Of a stretch of 46,876 nt of DNA, positions 41,387 through 46,876 are shown one piece after another (position 1 is the stretch's first letter; each line of letters begins with the position of its first letter). This stretch comes from an uncultured Oxalobacteraceae bacterium (lineage in GTDB: Bacteria; Pseudomonadota; Gammaproteobacteria; Burkholderiales; Burkholderiaceae), in the NCBI GenBank assembly GCA_946479255.1, contig CAMLFK010000010.1, positions 1 through 46,876 on the forward strand, written 5' to 3'. The notes under the pieces are model-generated. The model was not told where the DNA came from. It saw only the letters and a program-made list of their open reading frames with translations, and searched no databases. Made by a program: the position numbers and the translations under genes.

Positions 41387-42776
41387 AGTACTCCGCCAGC
41401 CGCGCGGCCCATTCCTTGATACGGTTGGACCAGGCGCGGTGGCGCCATTGCTCCAAAGTCACCTCCTTGGAATCGCGCAGGTCTTCATTGAATGCGCTTT
41501 CCATGTCGCGCCCAAAGGCCGGGTCGATCACGACCACGTTCAGTTCGTAGTTGTGCAGGAAGCTGCGGCGGTCGATATTGGCCGAGCCCACGGTTGCCCA
41601 GGTGCCATCGATGACGGCCGTCTTGGCGTGCAGCACCGCCACCTGGAGCTCGTAAATTTTCACGCCCGCCGACAGGAGCTCGTCATAGAAAGCCCGTCCC
41701 GCGTGAAACACCAGCCCGTGATCGGTCACGCCGGGCAGTACCAGCTTGACGTCGACGCCGCGCCGCGCGGATTCGCACAGGGCGTCGACGAACTGGCGGT
41801 CCGGCACGAAATAGGCCGAGGTAATGTGCACGCTTTTTTTGGCTTCCTGCACGGCGACGATGAAGGCCTTGTAAATCTCCGATTCGCGGTCGGGATCGGT
41901 CGGCAGCACGCGCACCAGCTTGTCGCCAAGCGGCGCCAGCTTAGGGAAGTAATTGCCTTCGGGTAGGTCTCCGGCATCCTGGTTCACCCAATTATCGATG
42001 AAGCTCCATTGCAATGCGGCCACCGCCGGGCCTTCGATTTTGACGTGGGTGTCGCGCCAGCCGACCTCCTTGCTGTCGACCCGGTCCGGTTTCAGTTTGG
42101 AGCGGAAGAAGGAACTGTTGGCATAGGTGGCGCTGATATTGATGCCGCCCGTGAAGGCGACCTTGCCGTCGACCACCATCAGTTTGCGGTGGTCGCGGTT
42201 GTTGAGCTCCCATTTGCCGACCCGCGCTGCCGGGTTGACCGGATTGAAGGCGAGCAGGGTGATACCAGCTTCTTTCATGCGGTCAAAGAACTCTTTCGGC
42301 GTGCCGATGGTGCCGACACTGTCGTACAGCACATTGACCGTGATACCTTGCTTGCGCTTCTGGATCAGCACCTTGGCAAACTCGATGCCGACCGGGTCCT
42401 GGTCGAAGATATAGGTCTCCAGGTTGATCGAGCTTTTCGCCGCCGCCGCCGCCGTCATCATTTCCTTCATCGTGGCCGGGCCGTCGAACAGCAGGCTGAC
42501 CTTGTTGCCGGCGATCAGGGGTATGCCGGTAGCGGCTTCTTCCAGCACGGCCAGCGCCTTCATGTCGGGCGCTACCCTGGCCCAGCGCTTGGCCAGCAAC
42601 TGGGCTGCCTGTTTCTTGGCCAGCCTGCCGGCTTGGGTATTTACCGTGGGCAGCGTTTTCCTGGGCTTGAGCTCTTCCAGGTTGTCCATGTCGGGCAGCG
42701 AGGCACACCCCATCAGGCTGGCGGACAAGGTAGTTGCCAACAACAGGGCAAGGCAGCGCAGCAATAGGGTCTTCAT
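41379..42776 (-). CDS. Phospholipase D/cardiolipin-synthase-family lipoprotein
   Basis: A 465-residue protein with lipoprotein signal (SLMGC) and two complete HKD motifs: NRDHRKLMVVDGKVAFTGG and LHAKTAVIDGTWATVGSAN. The architecture matches the ClsC/YmdC-like enzymes, which transfer or hydrolyse phosphatidyl groups, but as a lipoprotein it is located at the outer side. It couples by ATGA to the upstream membrane protein gene and so is the second gene of that operon. The plus-strand neighbours also handle lipid phosphates. Confidence 0.9.
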   Translation of the reverse strand: MKTLLLRCLALLLATTLSASLMGCASLPDMDNLEELKPRKTLPTVNTQAGRLAKKQAAQLLAKRWARVAPDMKALAVLEEAATGIPLIAGNKVSLLFDGPATMKEMMTAAAAAKSSINLETYIFDQDPVGIEFAKVLIQKRKQGITVNVLYDSVGTIGTPKEFFDRMKEAGITLLAFNPVNPAARVGKWELNNRDHRKLMVVDGKVAFTGGINISATYANSSFFRSKLKPDRVDSKEVGWRDTHVKIEGPAVAALQWSFIDNWVNQDAGDLPEGNYFPKLAPLGDKLVRVLPTDPDRESEIYKAFIVAVQEAKKSVHITSAYFVPDRQFVDALCESARRGVDVKLVLPGVTDHGLVFHAGRAFYDELLSAGVKIYELQVAVLHAKTAVIDGTWATVGSANIDRRSFLHNYELNVVVIDPAFGRDMESAFNEDLRDSKEVTLEQWRHRAWSNRIKEWAARLAEYWI

Positions 42777-44926
42777 GGAGGTCTCCTGGTCGGTGCTGCT
42801 TCGGTCGCCTGGACGGGGTCTTTGGGGCCGATAAAAAAATCGATGGGGGCGGAAAGGAAGTGGCGGCCGATGGCGCGGGTCAGCTTGGCTCCGGCCCGGA
42901 ACCGGATGCGGCGCGCGCGCAGCGCCACCCACAGCGCCAGGCCGAAGCTCACCACCAGGTTGACGGCGCCGATCGACAGGAAGCCGGCAATCGAGGTGAG
43001 CGCCAGTTTCCAGTCCATATTGTGATCGAGGGCCACCAGTGCAGTGGCGAAATTGGCGGAGGAGAAGGTGACGTGGCGGATATCCAGCGGCAGGCCGAGC
43101 AGGAAGCCGAGCGTACCCATGCAGCCGAGCAGGATGCCGAAGTAAAAATTGCCCATCAGTCCGCCCAGATTGTTTTCGACATAGAGCGCCAGCCGCGCCA
43201 GGCGCTCGTGGCCGATGATTCGTCCCAGGCCGCGCAGCTGGCGCACGCGCTGGGCCATCTGGGTGTACACGGCCTTGTTGTCGTAGTAGCCGGAGATGAG
43301 GCCGGCGACGAACAGGCAGACCCCGGCAACCGCCGCGTACCACAGCGCCGGGCCGTGGAGGGGATCGATGTCGTGCAGCATGTGCATGGCTTTTTGCGGC
43401 GTGACCATGTGTTTGCCGCTGATCGCGTGCCAGGACACGGCCAGGCCGTAGGCGACCGGAATGGCGGTGGCCAGGTTGCCCAGGATGGCCACGCACTGGG
43501 TGCGAAACACCTTGTTGACCAGCACCGCCATACTGTCGAGGTCGATGCGGCGGCCGTCCGGGCTGGATAGGCCGGCGGCAATGCGCGCGGCCGTCATGGC
43601 CGGTTGCTTGGTGGCGATGGTGAAGTGCAACACGTGGATCAGCATGAAGCCGAGCGAGTAGTTCATGCTGAAGAGAAATGCTTCGACCAAGGGGGCGGCG
43701 CGCAGATAGCCCAGCAATGTTTTAAACATCGCCATGAAGCCGACGATGAAGCCGGCCCCGGCCGATGAGAGAAACATGCGGCGCAACTGCTTGCGCGTGT
43801 CGGCAATATAGTTCTCGCCGGTGCGGCTGGCGTTCTCGGTGACGTTGCGTGCCAGCAGGTCGATATTGTCGGCCACCAGGTCGCGCACGGTGTACTTGTT
43901 GTTGTGCGCTTCGATCAGTTCCTGGGCCAGGGCAATGGCGCCGGCGCGCCGCAGCGAGGTGGGCGGGGCGGTGGCGGACGTGGCTTCCTGGGCCACGGCT
44001 TCGAGGTCGACCGTGGGCGCGCTGGGCAGGGCGCCGCTGTGGTCGACCAGAAACAGCAGTTTGCGCAGGCGGTCGATGCTCTGGGTCAGCGCCACCAGCA
44101 GATAGGTCAGCGCGATCGTGGTGCCTTGCGTCAACGAATTCTTGCGCACTGTAGCGACCACGGTGTCGCACTGGTCCAGCATCACCAGCAGGTGGCGCGC
44201 GTCTTCATGCGGGCCATCTTCGCCGGCCAGAAGACGTGCGTAGTCATCCAGATAATTATTCGCCTCGATGTTTTGCATCAGGAAGGGCGAATCGAAGTTT
44301 TCGATCGCGGCGTGGCTGCGGATCAGGCGCGGCTCGAGTCCGAGCGCGCAGACCCTGCACGACAGGATGCGTACAGCGGCCAGCATGCCGGCAATGGTGG
44401 TGCGGCGCGGATCGGCCTCGGCCGTATGCGGGGCCGGCGGCGCATCGCTGACGACGTCGTACAGTTCCAGCCAGTCGTGCAGCGGCACCGCATTGATCCA
44501 CAGGTGGTCGGTATCTTTATAGAGCACCTGGTCGATGGCGTCGGCCAGGTAGATGTCGCCCAGGGCCGGCGGCAGCACGCGGTAGGCGGCGCGGCGCTTG
44601 AGCTCGGTGACGAAGCCGTCGTTGGAGAGAATGCCGATATCGGTGTACAGGCTGGCGTGGCGGCGGCGTTCCAGCAGCCGGGCCAGGTAGCTGCGCAGGG
44701 CCGAGGCGTGGCGCGGCTCGCCCTTGAGTAATTGTGTGAGCGTCTTGACGCGCTCGCTGGTGCGGGCGGCATCGGGCGGACGGCGTGGACGCAGTTGTTC
44801 CACCAGCATGACCAGGATATCGATCCGGTCGCTATGGGGATCTATGCCTTCGAGAATGGACAGCATCATGGTAGGTACGTAGCCGCGCGGCGGTGACAGA
44901 AGCAAACGCACAGTGTACGTCTGCAT
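42773..44926 (-). CDS. SpecificRecomb (site-specific recombinase Gcr-like) membrane protein
   Basis: A 717-residue protein matching the family annotated as site-specific recombinase (PF10136, Neisseria Gcr type). The first ~360 residues are soluble and helical. The second half has six to eight membrane helices (GAGFIVGFMAMFKTLLGYLRAAP, ALWYAAVAGVCLFVAGLISGYYDN, NFYFGILLGCMGTLGFLLGLP). No tyrosine or serine recombinase active site is visible, so the name is probably historical; a membrane function is more credible. The start is uncertain: 44926, 44869 or 44866. It is translationally coupled to the phospholipase-D-like gene. Confidence 0.85.
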   Translation of the reverse strand: MQTYTVRLLLSPPRGYVPTMMLSILEGIDPHSDRIDILVMLVEQLRPRRPPDAARTSERVKTLTQLLKGEPRHASALRSYLARLLERRRHASLYTDIGILSNDGFVTELKRRAAYRVLPPALGDIYLADAIDQVLYKDTDHLWINAVPLHDWLELYDVVSDAPPAPHTAEADPRRTTIAGMLAAVRILSCRVCALGLEPRLIRSHAAIENFDSPFLMQNIEANNYLDDYARLLAGEDGPHEDARHLLVMLDQCDTVVATVRKNSLTQGTTIALTYLLVALTQSIDRLRKLLFLVDHSGALPSAPTVDLEAVAQEATSATAPPTSLRRAGAIALAQELIEAHNNKYTVRDLVADNIDLLARNVTENASRTGENYIADTRKQLRRMFLSSAGAGFIVGFMAMFKTLLGYLRAAPLVEAFLFSMNYSLGFMLIHVLHFTIATKQPAMTAARIAAGLSSPDGRRIDLDSMAVLVNKVFRTQCVAILGNLATAIPVAYGLAVSWHAISGKHMVTPQKAMHMLHDIDPLHGPALWYAAVAGVCLFVAGLISGYYDNKAVYTQMAQRVRQLRGLGRIIGHERLARLALYVENNLGGLMGNFYFGILLGCMGTLGFLLGLPLDIRHVTFSSANFATALVALDHNMDWKLALTSIAGFLSIGAVNLVVSFGLALWVALRARRIRFRAGAKLTRAIGRHFLSAPIDFFIGPKDPVQATEAAPTRRPP

Positions 44927-44980
44927 CAGCCAGAACTTTGTTCGCTACCGTACAGATTGCTGTCCTTGCTGATGGGTTCC

Positions 44981-45574
44981 TTACTTCGGCTGCATCGCCG
45001 GCGGCATGGTCCTTGGCTTGACCTTGCCGCAATCGGCGCCCAGCCATTTGCCGCTGGCATCGAACGCCATGCTTTCTTGCTTGCCATTGACGGTGGCCGT
45101 CGAATTCATGGTCATGTTGTACGAGGTGTCGCTCTTGATCACGATGCGCGCTTCGCCCTTGGCGGGCGGATTGGTGCAGCTAAAGGTGGTCTTGATGACA
45201 CCGCCCTCCATCGGCGTATTCTTTTGCGTGCAATTGCCGCGCTGGGTCTGCTGGGTCAGCAGCTGGCTCTTGTCGATCATTTCCTTCGTCATGCAGGTCT
45301 TGGTGATGATAGCGCCATCGTCGGTTACGGTTGGCATGGAGATGCCGCTGCCTTGCTTGGCCATCATCGCTTCCATGGCCTTGCGTTGCTCTGGCGACAT
45401 ATTGGCCATTTGTTTTTGCATCATGGCCATGGCGGATGCCATCTCGCCATTGGCTGCCTGCATCTTGCTGGTGGTCTCCCACAGGCCGGGTTTCATCATT
45501 TGCGCCTGGGCAGCGGAGGCGCCCAGGCTGAGCGTGACGACGGCGAGTGCGAGGAGTGGGGTGCTCGGCTTCAT
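44981..45574 (-). CDS. DUF3617 family exported protein
   Basis: A 197-residue protein with signal peptide (cleavage near AQAQ, residue 24). The DUF3617 hallmark MKPGLWETTSKM follows at once, then a methionine-rich stretch (AMAMMQKQMANMSPEQRKAMEAMM), and three cysteine-containing segments (TKTCMTKE, RGNCTQKN, TTFSCTNPP) that may form disulfides. Methionine richness hints at copper contact but is not evidence by itself. GGAG lies before the start at 45574. Function unknown. It is divergent from the peptidase gene. Confidence 0.85.
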   Translation of the reverse strand: MKPSTPLLALAVVTLSLGASAAQAQMMKPGLWETTSKMQAANGEMASAMAMMQKQMANMSPEQRKAMEAMMAKQGSGISMPTVTDDGAIITKTCMTKEMIDKSQLLTQQTQRGNCTQKNTPMEGGVIKTTFSCTNPPAKGEARIVIKSDTSYNMTMNSTATVNGKQESMAFDASGKWLGADCGKVKPRTMPPAMQPK

Positions 45575-45677
45575 GGTTTTCTCCGGTGTGTGCATGTGGA
45601 AATAAGGTTCCACGGATGCCTGGTCTGGTGGCATACTTTTCGTTTGCATCATACGTTCTGCATTCGGAAAGCTCAAT

Positions 45678-46876
45678 GTGAAAGTCCTTCCTGTCGTTTT
45701 GGCCTGCGCCCCGCTGTTGTCCCTCACCTTGCCGGCCTCCCTGGTCCACGGCGCGCCCGCCAAAGTCGCACAAGTCGAGGGCATCAGCGAATACCGCCTG
45801 GCCAACGGCTTGCGCGTGCTCTTGTTCCCGGATGCCAGCAAGCCGACCGTGACCACCAATATCGTCTACCTGGTCGGTTCGCGCCATGAGAATTATGGCG
45901 AAACCGGCATGGCGCACCTGCTGGAACACCTGCTGTTCAAGCCGACCGCCAATTTCGGCATCAAGCCGGGCACGCCGACGCCGGTCGATGTGTTGAATGC
46001 CAGCGGGGCCGATTTCAACGGCACCACCTGGTACGACCGCACCAACTACTATTCGACCTTTCCGGCCAATGAATCCAACCTGGCCACCATGCTGGCGCTG
46101 GAAGCGGACCGCATGGTCAATGCGCCGATCGCCCAGAACGACCTGTGGAACAAGCGGCTTGATGCCGGCGAGATGACGGTGGTGCGTAACGAGTTCGAGA
46201 TGGGCGAAAGCGATCCGATCGCGGTCACCACCGAGCGCTTGCAGGCGGTGGCCTATGACTGGCATAACTACGGCAAGTCGACCATCGGCGCGCGCTCGGA
46301 CATCGAGCAGGTCGACGCGCGCCGCCTGCGCGCTTTCTACAAGCGCTACTACCAGCCGGACAACGCGGTGCTGATGGTGGCCGGGCGCTTCGATGAGAAA
46401 CGCGTGCTGGCCCAGGTGAACGCGCTGTTCGGCCGCATCCCGGCGCCAAGCCGGCGATTGCAGCCGACCTACACGGTGGAACCGACCCAGGACGGCGAGC
46501 GCAGTGTGACGGTGCGGCGCAGCGGCGGCACCCAGTTTGTCGGGGCCGGCTACCACGTGGCCGCCTCAAGCCATGCCGATGCGGTCGCGCTGGCGGTGCT
46601 GTCGCATGTGCTGGTCAACGCGCCGGGCGGGCGCCTGCACAAGGCGCTGGTGGAGACCGGGCTGGCCGCGCGCCTTGAGGCCACGACGGTCAGCAGCCTT
46701 GAGCAGGGCTACCGCATCTTCGGCGCGGTGGTGCCCAAGGAGCAGCCGCTGGCCGCGACCGAAGAGGCGCTGCTGCGGGTGCTGGAGAACCTGCGGCAAG
46801 CGCCGGTGACCGAGGCCGAGCTGGCGCGCGCGCGCCGCGCCTTAGCCAAGCAGATCGAACTGGCCAGCACCGACAC
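45678..46876 (+). CDS. M16 family zinc metallopeptidase (3' end outside window)
   Basis: A GTG-started gene of which 399 codons are visible before the window ends. Signal peptide (LPVVLACAPLLSLTLPASLVHG), then an M16 peptidase domain with the inverted zinc motif HLLEH (H80, E83, H84) and the downstream acidic helix VVRNEFEMGE. The second domain of the half-repeat follows, with FYKRYYQPDNAVLMVAGRFD. Proteins of this kind are periplasmic pitrilysin-like peptidases of about 450 or 900 residues. The start overlaps ATGTGA, where an ATG is directly followed by a stop in another frame. Confidence 0.9.
   Translation, partial: MKVLPVVLACAPLLSLTLPASLVHGAPAKVAQVEGISEYRLANGLRVLLFPDASKPTVTTNIVYLVGSRHENYGETGMAHLLEHLLFKPTANFGIKPGTPTPVDVLNASGADFNGTTWYDRTNYYSTFPANESNLATMLALEADRMVNAPIAQNDLWNKRLDAGEMTVVRNEFEMGESDPIAVTTERLQAVAYDWHNYGKSTIGARSDIEQVDARRLRAFYKRYYQPDNAVLMVAGRFDEKRVLAQVNALFGRIPAPSRRLQPTYTVEPTQDGERSVTVRRSGGTQFVGAGYHVAASSHADAVALAVLSHVLVNAPGGRLHKALVETGLAARLEATTVSSLEQGYRIFGAVVPKEQPLAATEEALLRVLENLRQAPVTEAELARARRALAKQIELASTD

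Noticed and set aside
42773..44926. SpecificRecomb gene as evidence for a mobile element
   Set aside because: No terminal repeats, no integrase partner and no recombinase active site; it is a polytopic membrane protein in a conserved-looking operon.

Overview
The window looks like chromosomal DNA from a high-GC betaproteobacterium of the Oxalobacteraceae (Massilia, Duganella or Janthinobacterium type). The grounds are codon usage, the orphan aa3-type ctaD, the fused MrpA/MrpB antiporter, a Neisseria-type SpecificRecomb membrane protein, and abundant TonB-dependent receptors. This assignment is an inference from gene content, not a database match. No rRNA, tRNA, CRISPR array, intact insertion sequence or phage gene was seen. 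Only the first 500 bases look compositionally foreign (AT-rich).

Layout. 1-1.5 kb: an AT-rich orphan gene and a VOC-family gene. 1.5-5.3 kb: a large double-core hybrid sensor kinase. 5.3-12.2 kb (minus): a universal stress protein gene followed by a six-gene Mrp-type cation/proton antiporter operon. 12.4-20.7 kb: miscellaneous metabolic genes, namely a Tat-exported Gfo/Idh/MocA oxidoreductase, a second VOC protein, a GH10 xylanase lipoprotein, a secreted metallo-beta-lactamase-fold hydrolase facing a LysR regulator with clear palindromes between them, a short porin, an acidic low-complexity protein and an SDR enzyme.

20.8-33.8 kb is the most interesting part. tonB-exbB-exbD faces a sensorless sigma-54 activator (SfnR-like), followed by a dienelactone-hydrolase-family gene, two TonB-dependent receptors, two tandem DUF6644-like membrane proteins, a rhodanese-like protein lacking its cysteine, a DUF6152-like protein and two tandem paralogous secreted proteins. 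I find four strong -24/-12 sigma-54 promoter matches, one in front of each of the four transcription units. Repeats of the form GCTGC-N7-GCAGC or close variants lie upstream of them, in one case as two perfect copies 31 bp apart. I infer one sigma-54-controlled uptake and processing regulon for an unidentified substrate; organosulfur is a guess from the SfnR resemblance.

33.8-34.4 kb is non-coding. It holds a strong terminator and three copies of a 31-bp REP/MITE-like repeat, two direct and one inverted. 34.4-38.7 kb (minus): a c-type cytochrome lipoprotein, a sulfate-binding protein, a DUF2244 protein, an orphan cytochrome oxidase subunit I and a small unknown gene. 38.9-44.9 kb: a lipid and envelope group, with PAP2 phosphatase, diacylglycerol-kinase-like and metallophosphoesterase genes on plus, facing a phospholipase-D-family lipoprotein and a SpecificRecomb membrane protein on minus. 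45-46.9 kb: a DUF3617 protein and, divergently, an M16 zinc peptidase cut by the window end.
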